The notes below the pieces were generated by a model that was not told the origin of the DNA, made no database searches, and saw nothing but the letters and a program-made list of their open reading frames with translations. 64,000 nt of DNA. It comes from Scedosporium boydii (taxonomy: Eukaryota; Ascomycota; Sordariomycetes; Microascales; Microascaceae). Of this stretch, positions 20,371-32,693 are shown one piece after another (the stretch's first letter is position 1; each line of letters opens with the position of its first letter). The DNA lies in assembly GCA_002221725.1 (NCBI GenBank), contig NJFT01000024.1, forward strand, positions 62,001 to 126,000, read 5' to 3'. The position numbers and the translations under genes are program-made.

Positions 20371-22735
20371 ATGGGTAAGAACTGGACCTGGGGAACATGC
20401 TCGATGCTTTCCAATTGCATAATGCTTGGCCTGGTGGCACCTGCCCTGTTCTAGAGGGTTCGGGTCCCACGCGACACACGCTGCCTGAATCGCCCGACCA
20501 TGGTTTTTGTTTTGTTTGCTGCTTCTCCTGCTTGCCGACGCGTTGTCTTCTCTGAGATTTGTTGCGATTCATCTCTTTTGGTGTTTTGATACCTTTTGGC
20601 ATCCGTCCAGCATCGACTATTGCAAAGCATCAATCTTCACCAAGCGCACAATTCCTCTAGGGGGCAGCATCCTTCGAGCCTACATCAGAAAGAGACTCAA
20701 TTTTCCATACCCTGCGCAATGCCTGGCAATCTCATGGACCGGTTGAGTTCGCCTTCTAACACTGATCGGCACACCAACCGTTTACCAAGCCAAACGCTCC
20801 CTCGGGCTTCTGCCAGATCATGGCTTCCGAATGCACATCGTTCCCTCAGTCGATCGCTTCGGCTTCGGCCTCGGTCCAAGGCAGAGAGCGAATCGACCCC
20901 TGTTCCGCCGACTCAGCCGTCTCGGCTCGTGCGCGAGCCTGACGAAAAGATGGAGCTACCCACGGATCATGTCGAAACTGCGTCCGGTGACTGGCTTCCT
21001 GAGTACTCGGTCGAAGCCGCAGCGGTCGAAATTAGTCTCTCGAAGGACGAGCATGATGAAACGCAGGAGAAGCAGCAACAGAGTGATCAACTGATAGATT
21101 CTCTCGATCCCTCGATAACAGCAGCCGGTCCTTCTGTTGTGGAGAAGGAAGCTAGCCGCCAGCCAAGCATGCAACTTGTGACTCGCTCCTGTTTTTGAGC
21201 TCAGATGCTAACTCTTACTGTTTACAGATCCCAACGGTTCCCCAACCCCTGGTGCCGAGGCGCCACAAGCTGGCAAGCAGCCTGATGAAGTTTCTGTCGG
21301 AGGAGAACTGTCTTCTAACACTGCCCCGGCAGCCCTCCAAGCTGTCAATGATCCCAGGAATGTTGTCCGCAGGAAGTTGACCGGATACGTCGGTTTCGCC
21401 AATCTTCCCAACCAGTGGCACCGCAAGAGTGTCCGAAAGGGTTTCAACTTTAACGTTATGGTTGTTGGTAAGTTGGCTGCCATTGATAGCCTGTCGGATC
21501 TCCACACGCTTTCACTGGTCGGGTACCCTGGCTGCGGTCTTTGAATGTTCCCTAACAAGCAGGGTTTAGGTGAATCCGGCCTCGGAAAGTCGACTCTTGT
21601 CAACACTCTCTTCAACACCTCGCTCTATCCTCCCAAGGAACGCAAGGGACCTAGCCACGATATCATTCCCAAGACCGTCACTATCCAGTCGATCAGCGCC
21701 GATATCGAGGAGGCCGGCGTTCGTCTTCGACTCACTGTTGTTGATACTCCCGGCTTCGGTGACTTCGTTAACAATGACGAATCGTGGCGACCCATTGTAG
21801 AGAATATCGAACAGCGATTCGATGCTTACCTCGATGCGGAGAATAAGGTCAACCGCATGAATATTGTTGACAATCGTATCCATGCTTGCGTCTTCTTCAT
21901 CCAGCCCACTGGACACTCGTTGAAGCCTCTCGACATTGAGGTCATGCGCCGCCTTCACACCAAGGTCAACCTCATCCCCGTCATCGCCAAGGCCGATACT
22001 CTCACCGACGAGGAGATCATCAGCTTCAAGGCTAGGGTACGTTTCTATTCAATGCAACCTGGGACATTAATTGCCGCATATACTAATTCCTTGTGTTCCA
22101 CATAGATTTTGGCCGATATCAAGTACCACGGTATCCAGATCTTCGAGGGACCTCGATATGAGCTCGATGATGAGGAGACCATTGCTGAGAACAACGAGAT
22201 CATGTCCAAGGTCCCATTTGCCGTCGTTGGCGCCACCAACGAGATTACTAGCCCCGATGGTCGCAAGGTCCGTGGCCGCCGATACCCCTGGGGTGTCATT
22301 GAGGTCGACAACGAAGAGCACTGCGACTTTGTCAAGCTGCGACAGATGTTGATCCGAACTCACATGGAGGAGCTCAAGGAACACACCAACAACAACCTGT
22401 ACGAGAACTACAGAACCGACAAGCTTCTTGCTATGGGTGTGTCCCAGGACCCAAGCGTCTTCAAGGAGGTCAACCCCGCCGTCAAACAAGAGGAGGAGCG
22501 CGCCCTTCACGAGCAGAAGCTCGCCAAGATGGAGGCCGAGATGAAGATGGTCTTCCAACAAAAGGTCTCGGAGAAGGAGAGCAAACTCAAGCAGAGCGAA
22601 GAGGAGCTCTATGCCCGCCACCGCGAGATGAAAGAGCAGCTGGAGCGCCAGCGACACGAACTCGAGGAAAAGAAGGCACGTATCGAGAGCGGTCGCCCGC
22701 TGGAAGGCAAGAAGAAGGGATTCTCACTTCGTTAA
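20371..22735 (+). CDS. cdc3: Septin, Cdc3/AspB class
   Basis: GTP-binding cytoskeletal protein that co-assembles with other septins into filaments at septa and hyphal tips. Four exons give 446 residues in frame: 20371-20374 (ATGG only), 21228-21467, 21570-22036 and 22106-22735. Intron 1 is 853 nt (GTAAGA...TTTACAG, with GCTAAC branch site). Intron 2 is 102 nt with CTAAC. The N-terminus reads [14 protein letters not shown]. Class-defining [20 protein letters not shown] precedes the P-loop GESGLGKST (82-90). DTPGFGD (G3) and AKADTL (G4) follow. The septin unique element ends near [10 protein letters not shown] Glu/Lys-rich coiled coil runs through the last 90 residues to KKKGFSLR. The [15 protein letters not shown] block is what points to Cdc3/AspB rather than Cdc10, Cdc11 or Cdc12. 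The ATGG micro-exon is inferred from phase and splice sites, and an alternative first exon is possible. Confidence 0.9.
20596..21198 (+). other. Open frame of 200 codons inside septin intron 1
   Basis: A frame beginning [16 protein letters not shown] and ending LVTRSCF lies wholly within the proposed first intron of the septin. Its second half is Glu/Asp/Ser-rich and protein-like. It could be an alternative 5' exon, an upstream ORF in an unspliced leader or chance. No GT site near its end joins it in frame to septin exon 2: the nearest, at 21178, puts exon 2 in a frame that stops at 21380. Whether it is translated is unknown. Confidence 0.25.
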
Positions 22736-23783
22736 GCCTCTTCATGACTCGCTTCTTTTGCGGTACCCTCCTTACTACTTTATTTCGTTTGATTTGTTTT
22801 TGTGTGTCTCGAGTACCTATGATGTCTCTTACAATACCACCCGCGCTGTGTTTTCTTTTGTTGTCGTCTCTTCCACGGTTCTTCCTCAGACGCCCCTTTG
22901 TATTTTCTTTTTCTTTTTCTGTTTTTTTATCGTCTCCCACTTCTTTAATTACCGCAATTCCCCTTGCTTAATTTGACACCCGTCCACGATGGCGTTTTCT
23001 TATGACCCATACAAAAGAACTCGTTTGTTTTTGACGGATGATGGGAATTCCTTTTATTTATTTTTTTGGCAATCGGATTTGCAGCAAAGGGTCTAGGTGC
23101 AGGGAGAAGTGGTGGTATCGCAAACTCAGTTAGGGCAGCGAACAATTAGGGTTGTTATTGTTAGACGGGCGATGGAGGCCCGAAGCCTCGTCTCTGCGAC
23201 AATCGCTCGCGGGCATATCGGCAGGTGGCAGCCCGACTTTTGCATGTATCAACCCTGTACTATAAATACTTGTAGCTCCCTTAGGATGAGTGACACGATG
23301 GAAGTCTTTCTCTTTTTTTAACTGCGAACTTTGGAGAGTTGAGATGTGATTCTTGAGTTCTTGCTCCTTCGCTGAATGCTGTAACATGTTCCCTGCTGCC
23401 ATAGAGTTTCATTTCCACCTCAACTCACAGAATGTGCGCCACTTACATGAAAGAGGAATTGTTAGATCGGCTTCTGTCAATATCCATTTCTTACTCTTTT
23501 AACCTTTGAACATGCCCGCGGCCGCCCCTCAACAGGAATGCCCTTATATACTTCTCAAATGGTAGAGTACGAGGAGAAGTCAACAATAGGTGTAGGTATT
23601 TGGAAATAATATACATTGGGTACTTGTACAAGTACATAGATCCGACGCATCTAGATGTCGGCAGCCCATCAATCCTTCTCTACTCAACTATGATACATCA
23701 TATAAAGTGTACATCAGACACATAATAACCACACATTGCTCTGCTCCCTCGGGTCTGACCGAAACCTAGAGGGGCGCAAGCTT
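22736..23783. other. Convergent 3' region between septin and uS4m
   Basis: This 1.05 kb lies between two convergent genes. The first 240 bp are T-rich (runs such as TTTTCTTTTTCTTTTTCTG), typical of a septin 3' UTR. I see no supported gene. Confidence 0.5.
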
Positions 23784-25510
23784 TTACCTCCTCCTGAGGT
23801 ACCACGTGTACGCGAGCTGATTAACATCGTAAGGGAAGGGAGTAGGGACCTCAGCAAGACCGCGACGAGCTACAGGGTGGCGGAGATAGACGGCAGCGCA
23901 GATGTTCTGGTTGACCTCGAGATAGCGGGGGATAAAGGCGAAAGGCTCGAGGAACTTCCTGGGTTGCCAGGGGGTGGCGTAGGGCTTGGACGGGTCGACG
24001 GGGTTCTCGTCGTCCTCTTCGTTGGCGCGGAGGATCTTGAGGAGCTTGTTCTGTTCCGTCTTGGAGAGGATGGCGGGGGTGGTCTCGGCATCGGATTTCG
24101 CTGCCTCGGCGGATTCGTCGGGCTTGACCGCCGTGACGCCCGAGTCGTCGAGCTTGAAACGGGAGAGGTGGGTGGAGAGCTGCTCCATGAGGTCGTCGCT
24201 GGTCAGGTCCTCTGTGCGGCCGAGGGCGGACTTGCTCGCCTTGACGAAGGCCCGGAGCTCTTGCTTGCGCTTGGCGTTGAGGTCGGTGTCCTCCTTGAGG
24301 ATGGTCTTGGCCGAATCTATAAGGGCCTTGACGCGGCGACGCTGCTCCTTCTCTCGTTCCGCCTTGGGGATCTCGGAGAGGTCGGGCTCCTCGGCGGCTT
24401 CCTCAGCGGCGGCAACTACCTCTTCTGCCTGGGCTTCCGCCTGTTCAGCGGCCGCACCCTCTGCGGCTTCAACGTCGGTGCCTTCTTCTAGCTCTACGAC
24501 GGCTTCTTCCTCAGCAATGGTCTTGGCCTGCTCCTTCGCTTCTACCCTCTTGATAGCGGCCTCGAGGGACGCTTGGTTCTTGTCCTTGCCTGCCGCGTAC
24601 ATGACCTTGTCGGGGTCAACTTCGAACATGTCACCGGGGTTAAGTTGGTAGGAGCCGTATCGCATCTGCGTAATAGCGTAAATTTGTTAGTTGCATTCTT
24701 ATGGGGTGATTCTACCAAGTCAAGTGTCTGGTTCAAAACATTACCTTCTTTCCGTTAACCTTCACGGCACCGTGGATACAGAACTGCCTGGCTTGCCGAG
24801 GACTGCTCGCGAACATGGCCCTGAACATGGCAACCTCGAGTCTCCGCTCGAGCGGCGCAAAGGCCATCTGCATATACGGAGTCATATCCTGAGTCGGCCT
24901 CTTGAGAAGCGCCCTCATAGATCGGGGGCCGGGTCTGAGGAACTTCTGTTTCGCAGCATCTCTAGCATCCTCGGCCGCGAGCTGCTGTTGCCTCCTCAGC
25001 TCGAGAACGGAGAAGGTGTCTGCCGTCACGGGACGTGGCGCGTTCGGGTCGTTGGGATCGTACTGCTTGCCGGAACCACGGCCCTCGGCCTGCTCCGAAC
25101 CATCGTAGGAGGCGAGGTATTCAGGGGGCATCTCAACGGCGGCGGTAAGACGGCGGTTGAAGAGACGGTTCCAGCGCTTCTCGCCGACGTGTTCGCCGTG
25201 GTAGGCACGTGTCATGGCTTTGGCTGCCCATTTTTGCTGGAAGAAGGTTTGCTGGTTTATGCGGACGGCAACTTCGTGTCTGTGGATGTTGTAGAGGTTA
25301 TATTTGTTCCAGGATTGCCGCAGTTTCTGCAGGAAAGAGAAAAGGGGGTTAGCAAGAGCGACTGGACTTGGGGGTCGGTCTCCTTATACATGAGGCCAAA
25401 CCCAGAAAAGGTGGAATAGGGATGCGGCGGGCGAGGAGAGTGAGTGCTTAAGCTAGGCAGGGCAGACTTACCGCCCGTCCGAGGACGTGACGCTTCACAG
25501 CCTCTCTCAT
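23784..25510 (-). CDS. NAM9: Mitochondrial small-subunit ribosomal protein uS4m (NAM9-type)
   Basis: Three exons give 500 residues: 25472-25510 ([13 protein letters not shown]), 24745-25326 and 23784-24665. The introns are 145 and 79 nt, GT-AG. Exon 2 opens [18 protein letters not shown], the start conserved in fungal Nam9. The S4 RNA-binding domain spans the exon 2/3 junction: [26 protein letters not shown], then [18 protein letters not shown] long Glu/Ala-rich, probably coiled-coil insert follows (about 235-400). The C-terminus [18 protein letters not shown] is the conserved fungal end. The protein binds 15S rRNA in the mitochondrial small subunit, and Nam9 variants affect decoding accuracy in yeast. 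It is much longer than bacterial S4 (about 200 residues) because of the insert, as in other fungi. It is divergent from the La gene across 782 bp. Confidence 0.92.
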
Positions 25511-26292
25511 CTTGAAGAATTGACCAGCGGTGGATGAGAAGTGAGCTTGAGGAAAGCGGCGAGGAGAAAATGTATCGCGAGCATAAATGTCGTGACACCA
25601 ATTCTTGAGAGCTGCAGATAGAACCAAAAAATTTGGCGTCGAGGCGGTAAGTTCCGCGAAGATCTCTGTCGGGGGCTGGCAACTGTCAACACAGTGGCTT
25701 TCAACTGTCAACCAACAGCTGACGAGACGTAGCAAATCGGGTCCGTCTTCACTTTTTTTCTGCGGGGACGGCTTCGGTCAAGGTGGTGAGCAGGGGTGGT
25801 CCATGCTTCCTTATCCGCACCTGCTCACGTCTGCAGGGAAAAAGCGAGGAAAAAGGTCTGGCGAAAAATTGTACACTACGCGCAAACTGACTGCTTCGCT
25901 TCGAGAGATTGAAGAGTCAAACTCGACGGGTGCCTATTCCCAACTTGACATTTCCTTTTCTTCTATTCCGCTCGTCTCACTCGAGTCATACAGAGAGAGC
26001 ACTTTAATTCCTCGTAGACTAAAAGACTCACGACCTCACCCAGGAATTAGTTTTTGCGACAGATTTTTTTTTTTTTTGGTTGCCAATCCAACCAACTTAC
26101 ACCTTCCTCGAAAAAAAAGTACCCCACATTCCCGCCACTTTTTGCGATTTTGATTTTCCTCGCGACGAAAGCCTCGATTCTTCTGCCCCCCACCAACTCT
26201 TCCTTCGTCACCAATTTTCTCTCTTCTCAATTCACCCTGCCGATCCATCGCTGAGACTTTCTTCAATTCTTACACACTCATCTACAGACATC
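25511..26292. promoter_or_regulatory. Divergent promoter region between uS4m and La
   Basis: This 782 bp separates start codons at 25510 (minus) and 26293 (plus). The right half is T/C-rich with a T11 run near 26065 and an A8 run near 26112, consistent with nucleosome-depleted promoter DNA and the La 5' leader. Confidence 0.45.
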
Positions 26293-27782
26293 ATGAGCGA
26301 GGAAGAAACTAAGCCGGTGCCTACTGAGGCTGCCGCCCCTGTGGCCGTCGCCGCCGCGGATTCTGAGACCGTTGCGAAGCCGGAAACCTCTCAGGAGGAA
26401 GCCCCTGCTGCTGATAATGCGCAAAAAGACAAGGACGCTGCCGACGAAAATGCCGCGGCCAATGCAGAGCAGGAGGCTCCTTCTAAGCCCGCGAACATCC
26501 TCAAGACAACCGCCCAGATCAATCGCGAGGACCATACCAAGAACGTCAAGTCCGATCCCAAGCTTCTTCCCGTCACTGATGACCCGGTAGCCATTCGCAG
26601 CCAGGTGAGTCACATACATTTGGCAATGGCGTTGTCGTGGATACCTGCCCCCTAGCGCCGTTACCGGCTAGATTGCTAACCATCGTGATCTTATTAGGTC
26701 GAGTACTACTTCGGCGACTCCAACCTGCCTCGTGATAAGTTTATGTGGGAATCCACTGGAGGAGAAGAGAACAAGCCAGTCTCTATCAAGACGCTCTGCT
26801 CCTTCCAGCGAATGCGCCGATTCCAGCCCTACACTGCCGTCGTCGCTGCCCTCCGTGAAAGCACCCGCCTCGTTGTCGATGGCGAGGAGGGCGAGGAAAC
26901 CATCAAGCGAAAGTACCCCTACAAGCCCAGCAGCGATCGAAAGAAGGCCGCTGAGGCCGCGAGTGTCTACGTGAAGGGATTCGGTGACGAGGTTGCCACC
27001 ACCCAGTTTGATATTGAGGCGTTCTTCGCCCAATATGGTCCTATCAACTACATCAAGTTGAGGCGAACTCCCGAAAAGCTTTTCAAGGGCTCTGTCTTTG
27101 TCGAGTTCCAGGACGAAGAACTCGCGAAGAAGTTCATTGAACTTAGCCCCAAGTGGAAGGATCATGACTTGAAGATCATGACGAAGAAGGCGTACTGTGA
27201 CGAGAAGAACGAATTGATCAGGGACGGCAAGATCCAGCCGAGCTCTTCCGGTAAGCCATTCTTCGAGGGACGTGAGGGTGCCTCCCGAGGTCGTGGTCGT
27301 GGTCGTGGTGGACGGGGCAATGGACGTGGTGGCCACGAGTCCACCGATCCCAACGACTGGAAGAAGCGCCGGGATGAAGATCGAAAGAACGGCTTCAATG
27401 ATCGACGAGGTGGTCGCGGTCGTGGTCGAGGTCGTGGATTCCGTGGTCGGGGTCGTGGCGGCCGTGGTGGTCGCGATGGCCGTGACGGTCGTGACGATCG
27501 CCAGAACGGCGATGACAAGAAGCCTGTGCAGGAGCGCAAAGAGCACGATGTTAATGGGTACGTTACTACCTGCCTCTCTCCCTCAACCGTTTCATTTCCT
27601 ATTCTCAAGGCTTTGTCGTTTCTAACTCGAGTGTTTCTATCAACAGTGTCAAGCCCCGAATCAATGCTACCGAACCTCCTAAGGCGGCTTCGGAGACCAA
27701 TGGAAAGCGAGCCCGCGAAGATGACGGAGCTGCGGGTGAGCGGCCTGCTAAGAAGGTAGATGCCAAGGCGGAGGCGGCGTAA
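26293..27782 (+). CDS. LHP1: La RNA-binding protein (LHP1/sla1-type)
   Basis: Nuclear chaperone that binds the 3' oligo-U of RNA polymerase III transcripts, including pre-tRNAs. Three exons: 26293-26604, 26698-27557 and 27647-27782. Introns are 93 and 89 nt, with a GCTAAC branch site in the first. An acidic, Ala-rich N-tail (1-85) precedes the La motif (about 93-185). The La motif contains QVEYYFGDSNLPRDKFMWE, with the aromatic and basic residues that bind UUU-OH. An RRM follows (about 200-285): SVYVKGFGDE, then KGSVFVEFQDEELAKKFI. The C-terminal part has an RGG-type region (RGRGRGRGGRGNGRGG and similar) encoded by GGTCGTGGTCGTGG-like DNA repeats at 27285-27490. The protein ends with a Lys/Arg-rich nuclear signal (GKRARED...PAKKVDAK). 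The large RGG box is unlike budding yeast Lhp1. Confidence 0.93.
27285..27490 (+). repeat. Imperfect GGTCGTGG repeat encoding the La RGG box
   Basis: Degenerate tandem units (GGTCGTGGTCGTGGTGG and variants) encode Arg-Gly-rich runs in the La protein. They also open spurious long frames on the other strand, such as 26668-27546. Confidence 0.7.
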
Positions 27783-30700
27783 CCTCACCTCGACGATAGA
27801 AGCAAGGTTGGCCATGGATTGATTAAGTTCGAAAATAAGAGGTTCGATGGATTACGACTGGTTACGGACTTTTCTGCTCCGGGATACTCCGAGCGGAGCA
27901 GTCCACTTTGCTATATCTGTTATTATCATTTGGTACGGCGTTTCAGGGGGTTTCTGGAATCAACTCGTGTACTACATTTTAAAATACCACAATCTGTGCC
28001 GGGGCTCATCCCAAGTTCCGGTCTACAAAGGGCTTGTTATTTTGATACCATTTCGTGGTATGGGCTGCCAGTTATTTTGACCTGGCCAAAGCGTATTGAT
28101 GGATTGGAAGGTGACAAATTGGTCCCTGTGGATAGGAGATACGACTGGTCATGATGGGTGACCACTACCGCACCTCGAGCATTAGGTAGAGAGTACCTCA
28201 TAGCTTCAATTCAAAGGAGTTCGGATAGTATGCCCGAGATATTCCATTGTGTCTGCTTCGTTATGAGATGAGGACTGTGCTGCTAGATGATGGTAGGCTA
28301 GCCGGGTCGAAGCCGTTATGGACTAGGCATAAAACCTATTTCATGTTGCCCGATAATCACCATGGGTGAGTTGAAATATGCGTGACACCTTTGCCAAAGG
28401 TGGCGAGGGGCGGGATCGTCGGGGCTCCTTTCTTGGGCAGAGGAGTAGGGAGATCTTTGCTAAGGCTCGCCGGTTGGGTTACGATCACGATTCTTCTACG
28501 GGCTATCCCAGAGAAACCACGAGATGCCAATCTCGGGAGCCGGTGATTCGAGAGATGGAAACAGGTCAATGTTTTAAGGGGGGTGTCGGCTAGGGTTGCG
28601 GTCGGGCGCTTGATGTCTGTCGTCGAGAGAGGCAAGAAGTGTATGGAACCTAGACATGTATAGATTCAACGGCAGTATCTCCCCAGGCTTTTTTTGGCTT
28701 CTCTAGAGCTTAAAGACCCTCTCAAGGCCGTATAGAAGAGGGAAAGGAACAGGCCGGGTAGGGTAACCTACGTTTACGGGATGGAATGATGAATCGACGA
28801 GGAGCAGAGAGGACACAGGAGGAATTTCGAACCATGGAACGGCGGTATTTCTAGCACTTACTCGAGATATCACATTACCAGCACATCGAACAATCTTTAG
28901 ATCTTCTATCCCGGTGCGCGGAAGGGACTTGCAATCGTGGATTCGTGTTGAAGTTACCATAGTCGGAGATGGTGGCAACTAACCATGCCACGGCAAAGAG
29001 TATTGACTGGGATATCTTCGATTATAGCAAGAGTACCAGATAATGTAGGGCCCCAGAACGATGTAGATTTCCCGGACGCCCGTCGGGGTTCGTGATGGAT
29101 TTGATTCGAAGACGTTTCGTCGAGGCGCGGCCTGAAGACAGGCGAGGATACCCCCTGAATGGGAGGATTGGGGGTGGAGGAAAGGCGATTAGACGACAAT
29201 AAGATGAATCCACCGAGACAGGCAAGCAAAGAACATCGAAAGAGTGTAGGAACTTATCATCGAGTACTCTAAGAAGCCTCTGACAAAGTACGACTGCACT
29301 TGGGTCTGGAGAAATGATCGAGTAATCTGAGGATAGACACGAGATCGAGGAAATGTTCAAGGATTTAGGGGGGAACCAGGCTCAAGGCATCATTAGCAAA
29401 CTCGTGCCTCGTTGTAACATGCCTGCAAATAACGAGGATAATACAACAGAGCAAAGAAGGGTGTCCTTGGTCCGACCTCTTCAAATTATGCGCCCAGCCA
29501 CTCGGTGAGAGATCATCTCTGGACGAAGCGAGGGAACCGAGAGCCCCTTGCCATGAGGAACAACGTCGTAACCTGCTCTTCACGACTTCCTGGTTCAGAG
29601 AAAAGGAGACAGGCAATATTGCAATAATTAGAATTTCGTCTGTGACGCCTATCCGGCCTTGATATATTATTCTGGGTGGTATATAATCTGCGAAACTGCT
29701 GGAGAGTTCTATGTGTGTTGGTCTGAAGGCCCAACAGAACGACAATAGCCGCCGACAAGACGCTCAAAAGTCGCTTCTGCCACGAACAAATTCGATTTTA
29801 ACGGTGCCATGATATTTATTGATGTCCAAAATTAATCGATATTTATCAAAATACAGGAATAATTTATTGCAGCTGGAAATTATCCTGGGTCATGCCTTCC
29901 GGCCCTTGCCCGACGAGATCGATAAGACTGCTCTTGCCTCTTTCTATTTGTCCTGGCACCCAAACATCCCCAGCCCGTACCTTCCTCCGCAATGTTTCGA
30001 GATCCGGTCGTTGATTCCTGGTCCTCGGCCAAGAGCAAATTTTGCTCAGAATCTCTTCACTATTGGACGAAGATGCAGCGGTGCCGCTTCATCAAGGACC
30101 TTGATGGTCAACCCGGATGGCTCAGATCCCCCTTTCCTTCTCCTCTCTCTCCATGGCTCCTTCCCAGCGATGCTGTCTCAGTGCCCATCATGTATCTTTC
30201 CCATAGTAGGATTCGTAGAGAAGACGTCTGGGGATCGAGTGATCTCCGCCGGGAGTGATTCCCGTCCATCGGGCAGGAACTGGCATTGCGGTAATTGCCC
30301 GTCTCAAAGGCTTTTCTGGGCGAGTATAAGGGCCCCGAAGCCTCCATCCTGAGAGTCTTCTCGACTCTCACCTGTTTTCGCCCCCCAAAACATCGCGAGT
30401 CCTGCCTCACCCGCCAGGTCAGCCAGGCGTGCCGAAGCCAACAGCCAACAGCTGCGGTATTACGAGGCAGACTCTCCATCCCCACGAATCAGTCCTCCGT
30501 CCCAGCCAATTACTCGTCACACCGGTGACCAGGAGGATCAAGCATTCCGCCTTTGGCCAGTCGCTCTCGCTCTCGCTCGCCCCATGAGGGAACCCTGTCC
30601 GGTGCTCAGGATGCTGGACTTATTTCTCTTAGTTGGCTGAGGCATCGTGTTGCCCAGCTTCCAATATTCTCCCACGCTTTTCTTCTTCGACCCGAATGAG

Positions 30701-32313
30701 CCGCTATGCCGAGCCTTCACTGCCCACTGCCCGCTTCTCACTGCCTATTCCCAGTCAACCCTCCCACGCCAGCCTCTTCTCTTCTCCTCTTTCTTCCTCC
30801 TCGTCCCCCTCCCTCCATCTCTCCCTCCCCACCGCAGCTGGCTGCTGTGCCCTTCCAACTACGTCCCCCCCGACTTCTGGGTCCACGGTGGCTGCCACCA
30901 TGGGTTTCCATGACAAAGTGCTTAGACGGATAGTCCAATATCCCTTCCAATCAGTGACTGGGTCTAGCTTACTCCCACCTCCCACCATCTGGATCCATGT
31001 CATCCCACCCATCCTGTTGTGCACCCCCACCCCATTTCGTCCAAGTATCGAGTCACCAACTCCAAGGCAGTCCGTCGTCCATGCGCGTCGACGTGGACGT
31101 ATAGGCATGTCATGCCGTTCGACCATGAGGGTGGTACGCCCCATTAGTCCCTCCACCTACACCTGTTAGCCTGCTGCACCTATGGTCATCCTTGGAAACT
31201 ACGCCAATGCTGTCTGTCGATCCTATTCCAAGTACAGTCCCGAATGGTGTTCCGATGGCATAGCTTGATTGGATTAGAAAACCTACCTCCAACCCCACGA
31301 CTGTGCCGAGGAGGGCAGCTCGCATACCAACTCCCAAAGCCGTCTCCGAGCGTGGGAAGCGGAACGAAGCCCTGGTCCTGGAGCCCACTCCAGTGCCCAT
31401 TTTCCTAGTGTTGCCCCGTGCTGACCGAGTTTTCCTTTGTCATTTGAATCCATTTTGCTGTCTCCCACTTAGGCGAGACGTTGGGGGTTGATCCCGTTCC
31501 CCCTTGCATCTTGTTTCCTTTGTGGGTCGACCTTTTGCTGATTGCGTCCACGTTATGTTTGCTAGGCAGACCTAATAGGGCGAGACTCTCGAAAAAGATG
31601 GCCTCTCACAAAAGAGCTAATGTAAGCTCGTCCGAGGTCGTCTTTTTTTCGGGACTCACTTCACACTTCGCACTTGCATCAGGCATGTCTTCTAATCGCT
31701 GTGGAGTACTAGCCCGCAGTAGTGCTGGGTCTTCGGCAGTATCAATCTATCACGAGCCAATAACGGCTGGATGCACCCCATTTCTTGTCCTCCGCAGGGC
31801 CAGGTTTTGGGAGGGTGGGTGTCGCTTCCAAAAAAGGCACATGGTTCCGTTGACCATCCGCGATGTCCCGGTCCATACCTTCGTACACGGTCAGCACCCC
31901 CATGAAGGCCCTCGTCTCCACGGACTCCCACGCTAGACTTTCGAAAATTGCGAGATCATTCGCTCTTTGCGCCTCTCGCCAATATGCACTCCCACTTTTC
32001 CAGCCGCTTCGGCCGTTTCCTAGCGGGTATACTAATAGATATCCGACAATAGTCGCGTGAATGGATGTAGAACTGATACGCAGGCTGCGTGGGGTTATCC
32101 GAGGGCTTAGGTCGTAAGACTTTGAAGGTCGGGCAGAACTGGGCAGCAAGAAAATGTATAAAGGGAGCAGTTGTCTCTCCCTCGAGGTGTTTGTTCTTCT
32201 CCTCTTTTCTCTATCAGACAGCCTTGTCATATTCAGATATCCACGCAATAAAAAGCATCAACAACCACTTTTTTCAATTTTTTCGGTTTTTAAACCTCCC
32301 AAACACAATCAAC
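27783..32313. other. Gene-poor region
   Basis: This 4.5 kb contains only short frames without recognisable domains. The segment around 29810-29880 is AT-rich. The stretch 30690-30840 is C/T-rich. The last 150 bp form the metallothionein promoter and leader. I found no intact transposon, tRNA or rRNA. Confidence 0.45.
32157..32162 (+). promoter_or_regulatory. TATA box of the metallothionein gene
   Basis: TATAAA followed by GGGAG lies 157 nt before the metallothionein ATG. A T/C-rich and then A-rich leader (about 32190-32313) follows, the usual layout of a strongly expressed or inducible fungal promoter. Confidence 0.55.
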
Positions 32314-32693
32314 ATGGACCCCTGGTATGTGCTCGCATCAGGTTCATAGCCGGACTATCTCTAGCATCATATTGCTGTCCGCTGTGTGAGCGGAATCAAT
32401 GCTAACCCGAGCTAAATAGCGCTTGCTCCACCTGCGGATCTCACTCCGACTGCACCTCTTGCAGCTGCTGCTCTGTAAGTGACACCCTCCCCTTGTTCCC
32501 TTTCACGAATCATGAGCATTAGAGCTCCGGTCCCGGATCCGGGTCCGGAATAGACGGTATGCGGCATGTAACTAATCCATCCGGGTTGATAACAGCACTA
32601 AACCACCCACCATGTTCGCTTCACCTTGAGCTGTCGCCTTTCCGAATACGCCCCGCTACGAGTTTGATACCACTGTCATTACAGGTTCAGTGA
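32314..32693 (+). CDS. Copper-type metallothionein, 7 cysteines
   Basis: Tiny Cys-rich protein with exon 1 at 32314-32324 (11 nt) and exon 2 at 32420-32474. The intron is GTATGT...AAATAG with a GCTAAC branch site. Together they encode 22 residues starting MDPCACSTCG, with Cys at 4, 6, 9, 15, 18, 20 and 21. The CxC, CxxC and CC spacings and the near absence of aromatic or large hydrophobic residues match fungal copper metallothioneins. The Neurospora protein (about 26 residues) also has seven cysteines. A second donor (GTAAGT) follows at 32475. Using the acceptor at 32684 adds Val-Gln and stops at 32691-32693, giving 24 residues; reading through would stop at another nearby codon. Role: binding and buffering Cu(I) in the cytosol. 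A TATA box lies upstream. The C-terminal exon is the uncertain part. Confidence 0.75.

Noticed and set aside
20455..20475. Second B-box-like GGTTCGGGTCCC
   Set aside because: It lies within septin intron 1 and no matching acceptor or anticodon arms are present.
23736..24491. 251-codon plus-strand frame rich in Gly, Leu and Val
   Set aside because: Opposite strand of the well-supported uS4m exon 3.
26668..27546. 292-codon minus-strand frame, Thr-rich
   Set aside because: Opposite strand of the La gene; created by its RGG-encoding repeats.
29819..31169. Two frames of about 178 codons in the gene-poor region
   Set aside because: Composition follows C/T-rich DNA and the frames show no protein family features.
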